Below the pieces are notes generated by a model. It worked only from the letters and a program-made list of their open reading frames with translations. It was not told the origin of the DNA and did no database searches. The position numbers and the translations under genes were made by a program. Positions 27,197 to 36,254 of a stretch of DNA of 64,000 bases are shown piece after piece; the stretch's first letter is position 1, and every line of letters begins with the position of its first letter. This stretch comes from Pyxidicoccus parkwaysis (GTDB lineage: Bacteria; Myxococcota; Myxococcia; Myxococcales; Myxococcaceae): contig NZ_CP071090.1 in the NCBI RefSeq assembly GCF_017301735.1, positions 8,670,001 through 8,734,000 of the forward strand, written 5' to 3'.

Positions 27197-27724
27197 ATGG
27201 AAAACCCCAGCCTGCGCGCCGGTATCTCCCTGACGGAGCTCACCGCGACGTTCGTCCCCGCCGGCCTGCTGATTGCGACCTCGCTGCTCGCGGCCGAGTT
27301 CACCTTGAGCCTGGACCGGTACCGCGCCCTCTACCCGCTCTGGGCCGCGGCCGCCCTGGCCATCCCCGCGGTCTACGCCCATGTGGCGGCCGACGGCGTG
27401 CGTTCGATGCAGCGCTACTGGCTCCTGTTCTGGACCTTCAGCTTCGCGGCGTTCCTGATTCACCTGGGCTATTCGTTCAAGGGCTACCACCGGGGCTCCT
27501 GGCTCGAGGTCGCGCTCGCCGCGGTATGGGCCGTGGACCTGGCGCTCGGCTGGTTCAGCGACTCGCAGGCGCGGTGGGTGGCCTTCCTGCGGGCCGGCGT
27601 GCTCCTGGGCGTGCTCGCCTGGTTCACGTACGCGCTGGTGAGTCATTCCGGAGAGTGGCTGCCGTTGCTGCTCGGCTTCGCCCTCGTGGGCGCCGCGGTG
27701 CTGGGCCTCTGGCCACGAGGCTGA
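27197..27724 (+). CDS. Six-helix membrane protein
   Basis: This 175-residue integral membrane protein has about six hydrophobic helices (for example LLIATSLLAAEF, WTFSFAAFLIHLGY, LRAGVLLGVLAWFTY). It begins 15 bp after the cytochrome c gene, with GGGAGG about nine bases upstream. It carries conserved-looking His and Trp residues in or near the helices (YAHVAADG, IHLGYSF, LVSHSGEW) that might bind haem or quinone, which is speculative. No family recognised. It is probably the membrane partner of the cytochrome. Confidence 0.68.
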   Translation: MENPSLRAGISLTELTATFVPAGLLIATSLLAAEFTLSLDRYRALYPLWAAAALAIPAVYAHVAADGVRSMQRYWLLFWTFSFAAFLIHLGYSFKGYHRGSWLEVALAAVWAVDLALGWFSDSQARWVAFLRAGVLLGVLAWFTYALVSHSGEWLPLLLGFALVGAAVLGLWPRG

Positions 27725-27745
27725 GCGCGAGAAAGGGGGAGTCCG

Positions 27746-29362
27746 ATGAGGTCCATGAGAAGTGACTCGACAGGCGAGGTGTCCTCGCAGGCCCGTCCGC
27801 GCGGGCTCACCGCGCTGAGCGCCACGCAAATCGCCGAGAGCGTCAGCAAGGGTGAGCTCTCCGCCGCCGAGGTCGTGGAGGCATTCATCCATCGCATCGA
27901 GGAGGTGGACGGGCGGCTGAATGCCGTGGTCACCCGTCGCTTCGGCCAGGCGCGAGCGGATGCGCGCGAGCTCGATGCGGCGCGCGCCCGCGGTGAGCCC
28001 CTGGGGCCGCTCGCCGGCGTCCCCATGACGGTCAAGGACCCGTTCGACGTCGCCGGATTGCCGACGACCTTCGGCCTGCCGACGCGCGGCAATCACGTGG
28101 CCCGGGAGGACGGCCCCCTCGTGAAGAGGCTGCGCGGCGCGGGCGCCGTCATCCTCGGCAAGACGAACGTGTCGGAGCTGCTGTTCTTCCAGGAGGGAGA
28201 CAACCCTCTCTTCGGCCGGACGAACAACCCCTGGAACCTGGAGCGCACGTCCGGCGGTGGCAGCGGTGGCGAGGGCGCCATCATCGCGGCCCGCGGCTCT
28301 GCCCTCGGGCTGGCCTCGGACGTGGGCGGGAGCATCCGCACCCCGGCGCACTTCAACGGCATCCACGGCTTCCGGCCGACCTCCCGGCGCCTCACCATCG
28401 TCGGCTCGCCGCCCGAGCTGTTCTTCCCCGGCTTCGAGGCCATCGCGTTGGACCCCGGGACGCTGGCGCGGCATGTCGCGGACCTGAGCCGCGCGATGGC
28501 GGTCCTCGCCGCCCCGGGGCAGGAGCGCCTCGACGTGCGGGTGCCGCCCGTCCCCTGGCGAGAGCCCGCCGAGGTGGACGTGTCGGGGCTTCGCATCGCG
28601 ATGTTCGACGACGACGGCTACTGGCCGGCCTCGCCCGCCCTGCGCCGTGCCGTGCACGAGGCCGCGGCCGCGCTGCGCGGGCGTGGCGCGCAGGTGGAGA
28701 CGTTCTCTCCGCCGGGCCCCGGGACGGCCCCCAGGCTGTACAACGCCTTCCTCTCCGCGGACGCGCTGGAGTGGACGAAGCCGGTGCTCCACGGCAACCC
28801 GGTCGACTCGCGCATCCGCATCATGACCCAGGGCATGTTGCTCCCCCGCGTGCTGCGGGCGCCGCTGGGGCGGCTGCTCACCGTCGCGGGTCAGCGCCGG
28901 CTCGCCGCCGGAGTCACGACGGCGCGAGGCCGCTCGGCGGGTGAGTACTGGGCGCTGGTGGCGGAGCGCGACGCGTGGCGTGGCGCGTTCCTCGCCGCGA
29001 TGGATGCGGGCGGCTTCGACGCCATCCTCTGCCCGGCGCACACCCTCCCGGCCCTGCGCCACGGCGCCAGCCGCGACCTCTACGACACGACCAGCTACCT
29101 GGTCACCTACAACGTCCTCGGGATGCCGGCGGGCGTCGTCGCCGCCACGCGGGTGCGTGCCGGCGAGGAGAGCGACCGGCCGTCCAGCCTGGACATCATC
29201 GAGTGCGCCGCGCGCCGGACGGAGGAGGGCAGCGCGGGCCTGCCCGTCGGCGTCCAGGTCGCGGCGCGGCACTGGCGCGACGACGTGGTGCTCGCCGTCA
29301 TGGCGGCCCTCGAGGAGCACTTCCGGCGGCAGCCGGACTACCCGGGAGAGCCGCCGCTGTAG
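27746..29362 (+). CDS. Amidase-signature family hydrolase
   Basis: This 538-residue amidase-signature enzyme has a complete Ser-cisSer-Lys triad: Lys97 in MTVKD, cis-Ser173 in GGGSGGEG and nucleophile Ser196 in SDVGGSIRTP. The size and LCPAHTLPA/NVLGMPAG C-terminal motifs fit fatty-acid-amide-hydrolase-type or broad aryl/alkyl amidases rather than GatA, and no gatB/gatC are nearby. ATG 27746 has GGGGGAG upstream. It is in the same operon, 21 bp after the membrane protein gene, so an amide bond is likely cut or formed in the pathway. Confidence 0.85.
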   Translation: MRSMRSDSTGEVSSQARPRGLTALSATQIAESVSKGELSAAEVVEAFIHRIEEVDGRLNAVVTRRFGQARADARELDAARARGEPLGPLAGVPMTVKDPFDVAGLPTTFGLPTRGNHVAREDGPLVKRLRGAGAVILGKTNVSELLFFQEGDNPLFGRTNNPWNLERTSGGGSGGEGAIIAARGSALGLASDVGGSIRTPAHFNGIHGFRPTSRRLTIVGSPPELFFPGFEAIALDPGTLARHVADLSRAMAVLAAPGQERLDVRVPPVPWREPAEVDVSGLRIAMFDDDGYWPASPALRRAVHEAAAALRGRGAQVETFSPPGPGTAPRLYNAFLSADALEWTKPVLHGNPVDSRIRIMTQGMLLPRVLRAPLGRLLTVAGQRRLAAGVTTARGRSAGEYWALVAERDAWRGAFLAAMDAGGFDAILCPAHTLPALRHGASRDLYDTTSYLVTYNVLGMPAGVVAATRVRAGEESDRPSSLDIIECAARRTEEGSAGLPVGVQVAARHWRDDVVLAVMAALEEHFRRQPDYPGEPPL

Positions 29363-29409
29363 CGGTCCTCACCGGGCCCGTCACAAGACTCTGGAGGAAA
29401 GGAAAAGCC

Positions 29410-29952
29410 ATGCTCCAACTGACCGAGACCCACCCGAACACGGATGTGATTCGCGCCTACTGGAACGCGACGACGACAGGCAACGTCGAGGCGCTGCGGC
29501 CCATCGTCGCGGAGGACGCCGTCTTCCACTACCCCGGCAACCACTTCATCTCCGGCGACTACCGGGGCAAGGATGAAGTCGTGGGGCTCTACACCATGCT
29601 GACGGGCATGGCGGGCGGCACCTTCGAGGCGCGGCTGCACGGCGTCGCCGCCGACTCACAGTACGCGGTCGCCATCCTGAGCTATCACCTCAACATCCTC
29701 CCGAAGCACTACCTGCCGGGGCGCGCCTGCGGCCTCTTCCGGGTCGCCGACGGCCAGATTCACGAGTACTGGCTCTTCGAGTGGGACCAACTCATGATCA
29801 ACGACGTCTTCCGGACGCTCGGCATGCGCGTCGCGCTCCAGCACGGGAAGTTGGGGACCCTCGTCCTGTCGCTGCCTCGCTCGCTCATCGCCGCCGCGCG
29901 AACGGCGTGGCGCCTCTTCGGCGGCACCTACCGGGCGCCCACCGACTTCTGA
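29410..29952 (+). CDS. SnoaL/NTF2-like protein
   Basis: This 180-residue protein has a SnoaL/NTF2-like fold pattern: VIRAYWNATTTGNVEALRPI, then AEDAVFHYPG, YRGKDEVVGLY and GQIHEYWLFEWDQ. Such domains act as isomerases, cyclases, hydratases or simple binders. It extends about 40 residues past the fold into a basic amphipathic tail (SLIAAARTAWRLFGG). ATG 29410 follows a purine-rich GGAGGAAAGGA. It is the last plus-strand gene of the cluster and converges on the P450 gene 55 bp away. Confidence 0.75.
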   Translation: MLQLTETHPNTDVIRAYWNATTTGNVEALRPIVAEDAVFHYPGNHFISGDYRGKDEVVGLYTMLTGMAGGTFEARLHGVAADSQYAVAILSYHLNILPKHYLPGRACGLFRVADGQIHEYWLFEWDQLMINDVFRTLGMRVALQHGKLGTLVLSLPRSLIAAARTAWRLFGGTYRAPTDF

Positions 29953-30007
29953 TGCCCGCCAGCGGCGAGCGGGAGTCCGGGGCTCGCACCCCGGGCTCCG
30001 CGCACGG

Positions 30008-31438
30008 CTACCCCGGCAGCCGGCGGAACTTCACCTTCAGGCCCGAGCACGGGGTCGGAAAGAAGTCGCGATTGAGCTTCAGGTCCTGCGGCGGAAGCTC
30101 CCACGTGTAGTCGCGCAGCAGGAGCGTGCCCACGATTTTCAGGAGGAGCGTTATCACCGGCTCGCCAGGGCAGCGGTGGCCGTCGGGGGCGCCCCCACCG
30201 TGGGGGATGTAGCTGTTCTCCTCGAGGTGCATGGGGCAGCGCGCGTCGAAGCGGTCCGGGTCGAAGCGCTCGGGCTGGGGGAACACGTCCGGGTCATGCA
30301 TGGCCACGTGGACGCAGGCCGCCGCCCGCCAGCCCGCCGGGACGTGGTAGCCCCCGTACTCGAACGGCGCCTTCACCTGGGCGAAGAACGTCGTGGAGTT
30401 GATGGGAAAGAACCGCCGCAGCTCCTGGGAGAACTGCCCCAGGAACGTGAGCTTCTCGAGCTGCTCCGGGGTGATGGGCCCCTCCGGTGAGACGCGCCGC
30501 ACCTCGTCGCGAGCGCGCTGCCAGAGCTCCGGGTGCTGGCTGAGCGCCAGGGTGAACAGCGTGAGCGAGACGTACACCCCGCCGTAGGCCGCGAAGAACA
30601 GGTGCATCAGCTCGAGCCGGAGCACGTCGTCCTCGAGCCGCGAGCCGTCCGGGGACCGGGCCTCCATCAGCTCGGAGAGGACGTCCTCGAACCGCCGCTG
30701 GTGATGCTGGCGGAGGGCCTCGTCGATGTGAGCGAGGAGCTGGTCGCGACCGCGGATGGCGCGGCCATAGGTCGTGAATGGCAGCTTGATGGGCGCGGCG
30801 GTGAAGCCCTTGAGGAAGTCATTGATGGCCGAGGCGACATGCGCGTTCGCCGGCCCTGCCACCTGACCGGTGAAGAGCTCGAGCACGAGCGCGGACCCCA
30901 TCTTCTGGAACTCGTCGCGCCAGGTGAGGTCGCCACGACGCGCCCACTGCTCGATGAACTTCGAGGTGATGCGCTGGATGATGGGGACGTACGCGTCGAG
31001 CGCCTCCTTCCGGAAGGCGTGGAGGATGAGCCGCTTCCGCGTCCGGTGCGTCTCCCCGTCAATCAGGGGCAACGAGTCGTAGCAAAGCAGCTCCTGGACA
31101 TGCCCCGGGCTTCCGCGCGCGCGGGTGAAGTAGCGCTCGTCCAGGAAGAACGTGAAGGCCTCCGGCCCGACGAAGAACACGACCCGCTCGCCGAAGAGAT
31201 GGCTCTTGAAGACATGGCCGTACTTCTTGAAGCGCTTGATGAAGAAGCCGTGGTTGTTCCAGGCAATCGAGAGGGTCTCCCCGAGGAGCGGCAGCCCGAA
31301 GCTCCCGGGCGGCAGGGGCTTCTGCGCGGAGGCAAGCCGCTCCCCTCCACCACGGCGCAGGCGGGCCGCTGGCAGGGCACCGGGCGCCCAGAAGGATTTG
31401 CGGAGCGTGGCCCTGTCGCTGACGTCCGGTCTGTCCAT
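30008..31438 (-). CDS. Cytochrome P450, CYP120-like, without the acid-alcohol pair
   Basis: This 476-residue P450 has no membrane anchor. The N-terminal PPGSFGLPLLGETLSI and YGHVFKSHLFG follow the CYP120/CYP26 style. It has ExxR (ELRR), a PERFDPDRF loop and haem-ligand Cys423 in PHGGGAPDGHRCPGE. The I-helix, normally AGxET, reads AAYGG, so the acid-alcohol pair that delivers protons to O2 is gone. The haem loop, GGG-x4-GHRCPGE, resembles CYP152 peroxygenases. This suggests a peroxide-using or rearranging P450 rather than a standard monooxygenase. No ferredoxin or reductase gene is nearby. It converges on the 22.5-30 kb operon and probably shares its substrate. Confidence 0.85.
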   Translation of the reverse strand: MDRPDVSDRATLRKSFWAPGALPAARLRRGGGERLASAQKPLPPGSFGLPLLGETLSIAWNNHGFFIKRFKKYGHVFKSHLFGERVVFFVGPEAFTFFLDERYFTRARGSPGHVQELLCYDSLPLIDGETHRTRKRLILHAFRKEALDAYVPIIQRITSKFIEQWARRGDLTWRDEFQKMGSALVLELFTGQVAGPANAHVASAINDFLKGFTAAPIKLPFTTYGRAIRGRDQLLAHIDEALRQHHQRRFEDVLSELMEARSPDGSRLEDDVLRLELMHLFFAAYGGVYVSLTLFTLALSQHPELWQRARDEVRRVSPEGPITPEQLEKLTFLGQFSQELRRFFPINSTTFFAQVKAPFEYGGYHVPAGWRAAACVHVAMHDPDVFPQPERFDPDRFDARCPMHLEENSYIPHGGGAPDGHRCPGEPVITLLLKIVGTLLLRDYTWELPPQDLKLNRDFFPTPCSGLKVKFRRLPG

Positions 31439-31683
31439 GGTTGCGTCTCCCCCTCCAGGGCGTGCCGCCGTTTCACGGGCCCACGCTTCGCGTGACTTGC
31501 CGCGCGCGCGAGGCGCGGTGCATCCGCCGGTATGCGCGCTGCCCCGTGTCCGTGCCAGTGCCCTGGCGTCCCGCTCGATGGTGACTTTTGGTGCGGAGTC
31601 CTGGCGCTCGTGGTGCGCGAAGACGGAGTGAATATTCCATTCCGCCGCGCGTCACCCGCCTGGCCTCACACCCGGGAGCACCC

Positions 31684-32712
31684 ATGGCTCTGGCCGCCAG
31701 CGGACTCGCGTTCCTCATGCTGTCGCACCTGCTGCTTGCCGCTCCCGTGAATGCGGGCTTCCGTGCGCCCGAGCACTTCGCGAAGAACGAGCACGTCGCC
31801 TACGAGGCCGTGAAGACACACGACGGAGGGCTCCGGGTCCGCTTCCAGTTCATGGACCCGTTCGACACGTTGCAGGTCTTCGAGCACACGTACGACTACC
31901 AGCGCGTCCTCGAATTGAGCGCTCGCTATGGCATTCCCGACACGCTCTTCGAGCCCATTCCCGTCACGGAGTTGCCCAATCGGGACAAGGTCCTCGACAA
32001 CGGACTGTTCCATGCGCGCGGAGACATGCTGGAGCCGGACCTCAGCGCGGTGAGCACGTTCTATGGGCCGGAATTCACGCGACCGATTGCCCGCTTCATC
32101 ATCGCCAGCCTGAAGGAGCGCGGCCTGGACACCCGCGCCCACCGCATCGCCATGGCGATGGCCTTCACGCAGGACATCCCCTACGGGATTCCGTCGCTGG
32201 ATGGGGATGGCCTCTTCCGCTCGGGGCTGTCACCCGCGCCGCTCATCCTGCTCACGGGTTATGGGGATTGCGATTCGAAGGCCACGCTCTTCGTCGGCAT
32301 CCTCCGCTACCTCATCTCGCCGGAGGACATCCTGTTCCTCACGCCCGAGGACGAGCCGCACATGCTCACCGCCATCCGCGGCGAGCCCGGCCCGGACGAG
32401 CGCTTCATCGTCTGGGAGGGACATCCCTATCTTCTCGCCGACGTGTCGGGCCCCGGCCGGGCGACGCTGGGCGAGCGGGAGAATGAATCGCAGGACAGCC
32501 ACGTGTACCGGGTGGAGCCCTACGAGGCGAAGTCCCTGCCCTACCATCCGGACGCGGACTACTCGCTCTTCGGGAGGCCGAGGTTCCACATCCCCGGCGC
32601 GGGGCAGGTCCACATCGGGCTGGGTCGCGTGCCGGACGAGGATGACGAAGACGCGCGGTCCGCTCGGGACTTCGGGTACGGCCCGGAGGACGCACCGGGC
32701 CGTGAGCCGTGA
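31684..32712 (+). CDS. Secreted transglutaminase-like protein
   Basis: This 342-residue protein has an N-terminal hydrophobic signal (LAFLMLSHLLLAAPVNA). Its central motif GYGDCDSKATLFVGILRYL, with Cys196, has the form of the transglutaminase-like (papain-fold) core, where Cys starts the helix. The following His/Asp are not obvious; EDEPHMLTA and GHPYLLADVS are candidates. The C-terminal 70 residues are acidic and Gly-rich. It may be a periplasmic cysteine peptidase or crosslinking enzyme. ATG 31684 is preceded by GGGAG five bases upstream. It converges with a small lipoprotein gene. Confidence 0.65.
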   Translation: MALAASGLAFLMLSHLLLAAPVNAGFRAPEHFAKNEHVAYEAVKTHDGGLRVRFQFMDPFDTLQVFEHTYDYQRVLELSARYGIPDTLFEPIPVTELPNRDKVLDNGLFHARGDMLEPDLSAVSTFYGPEFTRPIARFIIASLKERGLDTRAHRIAMAMAFTQDIPYGIPSLDGDGLFRSGLSPAPLILLTGYGDCDSKATLFVGILRYLISPEDILFLTPEDEPHMLTAIRGEPGPDERFIVWEGHPYLLADVSGPGRATLGERENESQDSHVYRVEPYEAKSLPYHPDADYSLFGRPRFHIPGAGQVHIGLGRVPDEDDEDARSARDFGYGPEDAPGREP

Positions 32713-32730
32713 AGGTGCCGCGCCGACGAC

Positions 32731-33168
32731 TCAGCCGCAGACGTAGAAGTCGGAGAGGGCAAGTCCGGCAGACGCGCCCGTGGAATCCTTCACGGAGACC
32801 CTGTACCGGGACGAGTAGTCACCGGGCGAGGTCTCGTCAGGCTGCCAGCAGAAGAACACCTGGGTCGTAGAGGGTCCACTGCCGGCTGAAATGATGTCCG
32901 TTCGCGGAGGGACGAACAGGTTCCGCTGCTCGGACCAGAAATACGTGTAGGGCGGGACTCCGCCAGAGCCAGACGCCGTACAGGTGATGTCCTGATAGGA
33001 CGTGCGGCTGCACGAGATGCCGACGGACAGTCCAGCCTGGGAGGTCCCCAGGTTCGAGCCAGCCTCCGGCGCGGAGTCGAGCCCCTCCTGAGGTGCACCT
33101 CCACAGGCCGCCATCAGCAGCGCCGTGGAAACGAGGGGAAGAGCATCACGAAGTGCAAAGCGTTGCAT
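32731..33168 (-). CDS. Small lipoprotein with PKD/Ig-like domain
   Basis: This 145-residue lipoprotein has a lipobox at Cys22 (LMAAC). The mature part has the beta-sandwich pattern CTASGSGGVPPYTYFWSE ... YRVSVKDSTGASA, which follows the PKD/Ig-like plan, and ends in Cys. Four further cysteines in the domain could form disulfides. Probably an adhesive or structural surface protein. It is monocistronic; ATG 33168 opens the signal peptide. Confidence 0.7.
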   Translation of the reverse strand: MQRFALRDALPLVSTALLMAACGGAPQEGLDSAPEAGSNLGTSQAGLSVGISCSRTSYQDITCTASGSGGVPPYTYFWSEQRNLFVPPRTDIISAGSGPSTTQVFFCWQPDETSPGDYSSRYRVSVKDSTGASAGLALSDFYVCG

Positions 33169-33262
33169 CAGGTCTGCCTCCAGATGGGCACGCGCGGCAA
33201 TGCGCCTACTGATGCAACGAAATCACGTCAACGAACCAAATCAACCCATACGGGAATCAACG

Positions 33263-35251
33263 TCATTCCGGGGTCGACCGGACGACAGCGCCCTTCCGTT
33301 GCCGCCCCCGGTGCGAGGCGGCCGCGACGGCGACCTTGCGCTCCGGGCCCTTCGCCTGCCCCCGGATGCGCACCCACGAACCAGGCGCATCCGGCGTCGC
33401 GTGCACCATGGACCAGCCGGTGGGCACCTCGGGCGCGGCCCAGGTGTAGAGGGCGCGCGCGTCCTTCGGTGACAGGTTGATGCAGCCATGGCTCATCGGC
33501 TCGCCGAAGCGGTCGTGCCAGTAGGCGGTGTGCAGTGCGTAGTCGTCCTGGAAGAACATCGTCCACGGCACCGTGGCCACGCGGTACGTCTCGTTGCCCG
33601 CGGTGTTGTTGCCCGTCATGTCCGCCTCGGCGAACTTCAACCAGATGCGGTAGAGCCCCTCCGGCGTGTCCGTGCCCGGCTTCCCCGAGGAGATGAGCGT
33701 CGCGTACACCGGCCGCTCGCCCTCGTAGGCCACCAGCACCTGCGCCTCCAGGTCCACGTCCAGCCAGCGCTCACCGGGCTCCACTCCGGGCGGCGCGGGG
33801 GTGAACCACGCCACGTGCAAGTCCTCCCTCGCCACCCACTGGTTCTCCGCGATGAGCACCCACCTGCCATCCGCGGACAACTCCTTCACCGCGACCAGCG
33901 TGCGCGGCGGCAGCAGCGTCTCGCGCGCGGCCTTCGCGTCCGGAGCCACCTTCACCTCCACGTCGGCCTGCGGCTTCGTGCGCGACTGCGCCCACGCGAA
34001 GGGCGCCGGCAGTTCCGCGAGCGTCTCGGCATCCACGCCCTCGAAGGCGGAGGGCCGGTACTCGCGCAGCACCCGCGCCTCCAGGTACTGGCCTTCCGTG
34101 GTGCGCCAGAAGGTGCGGCGGCCCACGCGCACCTGCCCGCGCAACTGCACCGTCACCGAGCCCTTGAGCAGCACGCCCTTCCGCTTCTTCTTCGCGAGGG
34201 CGAGGCTCGGATAGGCCTTCACGTGCCGGCCCACCACGCGCGCGTAGATGCCCGGCGTGAGCTCGCCCTCGCGCAGCTTGGGCAAATCCCTCACACGCGG
34301 CTCGCGAAAGTTGGGCTCCAGGTAGCGATTGCACACCCAGCCGCGCGGCTGGATTTGAATCCACGCCTCGCAGTCCGGCCCGCTCATGGCCGTCTCGCCC
34401 TGCCAGCGCACGCGCATGTCCTGGGCCACCGTGCCCAGCGGCGGCGCATCCCGGCGAGGCTCCTGCCGCACGGCGATGGAGCGCCTCACCCGCAGCGAGC
34501 CGGCGTCGGGCACATAGGGAATGGCAACAGGCGCCGTCCCCGCGTCCGCGCCAGCCACGGGCTTCGAGTCCGGCTCGAACTCCTCCGGGTCCAGCGACGG
34601 GTCGACGTCACCGAGCACGAGGCTCGTGTCCTCCAGGGGCTCGCCGTCGGGCCCGAGCACCAACTCCGCGCCCGGGTTCTTCTTGTCCGGGATGACGACG
34701 AGCTGCTCGGCGGGAAGGGGCTCCGCGTCCGAATGCTCGGCCTTGCCGTGGCGCTCGGGCCTGGGCATGGCGCTCAGCGCCGGGTCGATGGCGAGCTCGG
34801 GAACCTCTTCGTGTGAGTCATTGGAGTCCGGAGACTCGGAGGCCTCGACGCGCGCCAACTTCGCGTTGACGGAGGTCGTGCCGCCATCCGTTCCCGTGTC
34901 CGTCGAGGTCCGCTGCCACGCGGCGAGCAGCTCTTGCGAGGTAGGACCCGCGCCAAGGCCTCGTGCATGCACGCCCCCGTCAGTAGACGGGGTAACGCCG
35001 GTGGCCGGCGTACCCGCCGCGACAGAGGGCTCACCCGCCCCCATCGACGCGCTCGCGCTGCCCGTGCCTGACGCGGCATTGGCAACGACAGACGTCACAC
35101 CCATCCCCGCGTCCACCTGGGCAATGGCACCGGCAGGCGCAGGCGAGGGAGCCATCACCACGCCGGCATCCACAGGCGCCGCATCCGGATTGGACCCGGG
35201 AGCACACGCAAGACCGGAGAGGAGCAGAGCGAGCGGGAGCCAACGGCGCAT
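33263..35251 (-). CDS. L,D-transpeptidase (YkuD) lipoprotein
   Basis: This 662-residue lipoprotein has its lipobox at Cys16 (LSGLAC). Residues 20-230 are a long low-complexity linker rich in Ala, Gly, Asp and Pro. SH3-like segments follow (about 245-440; for example SLRVRRSIAVRQEP and DVEVKVAPDAKAA). The catalytic YkuD domain (about 475-640) has AYEGERPVYATLISSGKPG and SHGCINLSPKDARALY with His588 and Cys590. It forms 3-3 peptidoglycan cross-links or attaches lipoproteins to the wall. The last 30 residues are basic. It is monocistronic. Confidence 0.87.
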   Translation of the reverse strand: MRRWLPLALLLSGLACAPGSNPDAAPVDAGVVMAPSPAPAGAIAQVDAGMGVTSVVANAASGTGSASASMGAGEPSVAAGTPATGVTPSTDGGVHARGLGAGPTSQELLAAWQRTSTDTGTDGGTTSVNAKLARVEASESPDSNDSHEEVPELAIDPALSAMPRPERHGKAEHSDAEPLPAEQLVVIPDKKNPGAELVLGPDGEPLEDTSLVLGDVDPSLDPEEFEPDSKPVAGADAGTAPVAIPYVPDAGSLRVRRSIAVRQEPRRDAPPLGTVAQDMRVRWQGETAMSGPDCEAWIQIQPRGWVCNRYLEPNFREPRVRDLPKLREGELTPGIYARVVGRHVKAYPSLALAKKKRKGVLLKGSVTVQLRGQVRVGRRTFWRTTEGQYLEARVLREYRPSAFEGVDAETLAELPAPFAWAQSRTKPQADVEVKVAPDAKAARETLLPPRTLVAVKELSADGRWVLIAENQWVAREDLHVAWFTPAPPGVEPGERWLDVDLEAQVLVAYEGERPVYATLISSGKPGTDTPEGLYRIWLKFAEADMTGNNTAGNETYRVATVPWTMFFQDDYALHTAYWHDRFGEPMSHGCINLSPKDARALYTWAAPEVPTGWSMVHATPDAPGSWVRIRGQAKGPERKVAVAAASHRGRQRKGAVVRSTPE

Positions 35252-35405
35252 GGATGCGACACGCTACGTAGGCTCGCGCCGAGTCTCAACGTCGGCCGAG
35301 GTGAGCCCGACTCCGCACGGGTGCGCATTCCGTGCGCCCGGGGCGGCGGTTGTCACATGCAACGGAATGTATCAATCCGGAGGGCACAGACTTCGCCCTT
35401 CGCGC

Positions 35406-36221
35406 TCACTTCCGCGAGCCCACCGTGAGGTACGCGTTGAACAGGACGACCTGCGGCCCCGTGCCCACCTCCGCCACGACCTTGTCCAATAGGGCCTGCT
35501 CCACGTCCTTCCACTTCGAGCCGAGCGCCCGTTGCGCCAGCACGATGGGCGCGCTCGAACGGACCATCGCGTCCACCAGCGCCGCCGTCGACGCGTAGTC
35601 CACGCTCGCGGTTGCTTCGTGCACGGAGACCTCCACGAAGCCCGCGCCGGACATCTCCCTCCGGCACGTCTCCGGGTCCGACAGCGGCATCATCCCGTCG
35701 CGCGGCGCCCCGCCGCCGTTCATCAGCTCGGCGAAGCTCCGGTAGAGCACGTTCATCACCGGCGAGCGCTCCATCGGAACCCAGCTCGACACCACGGCCC
35801 GGCCTCCCGGAACGAGCACCCGGAGCAGCTCGCGGAAGCCGCGCGGACGGTCGGGGAAGAACATCAGCCCGAACAGCGAGAACGCCGCGTCGAACGCGCG
35901 GTCCGGCAGCGCCAGCGCCATGCCGTCGCCGACGAGCGCTTCCACCTCCAGCCCCTCCGCCGCCGCGCGCGCCCGCAGCGCCTCAATCATCCGGGGCGCG
36001 AAGTCCACCGCCGTCACCCGCGCGCCCTCGCGCGCCGCGAGGAGCGCCAGCGTCCCGGGCCCCGCCGCCACGTCCACCACGCGCGAGCCGTGCCGCACGC
36101 CCACGCGCGAGAGCGCATCCCGCGCGAAGGTCTCGAACGCGGGCTGCAACTCGCGCACGTACTCGGGGACCACGAGGTCCCACGCATCCGGAGCGGCGAG
36201 GGGCGAAAAGGCCGACGACAT
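35406..36221 (-). CDS. Class I SAM-dependent methyltransferase (UbiE-like)
   Basis: This 271-residue methyltransferase has motif I VVDVAAGPGTLAL, the acidic VTAVDFAPRM and the post-motif region FDAAFSLFGLMFFPD, followed by the usual REL-LRVLVPGGRAVV strand. The substrate cannot be read from the sequence; UbiE/ArsM-like small-molecule methylation is the usual role. ATG 36221 has GGAGG seven bases upstream. It lies 33 bp downstream of the C39-like peptidase gene on the same strand and may be co-transcribed. Confidence 0.83.
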   Translation of the reverse strand: MSSAFSPLAAPDAWDLVVPEYVRELQPAFETFARDALSRVGVRHGSRVVDVAAGPGTLALLAAREGARVTAVDFAPRMIEALRARAAAEGLEVEALVGDGMALALPDRAFDAAFSLFGLMFFPDRPRGFRELLRVLVPGGRAVVSSWVPMERSPVMNVLYRSFAELMNGGGAPRDGMMPLSDPETCRREMSGAGFVEVSVHEATASVDYASTAALVDAMVRSSAPIVLAQRALGSKWKDVEQALLDKVVAEVGTGPQVVLFNAYLTVGSRK

Positions 36222-36254
36222 GGGGGCTCCTCCAGGGAATGGCCAGACGCGACG

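Noticed and set aside
25391-29320. Very long open frame on the minus strand across the oxidation cluster
   Set aside because: It is antisense to five good genes with intact motifs, and its product is Arg/Gly/Ala-rich with no domain. High GC makes such antisense frames common.
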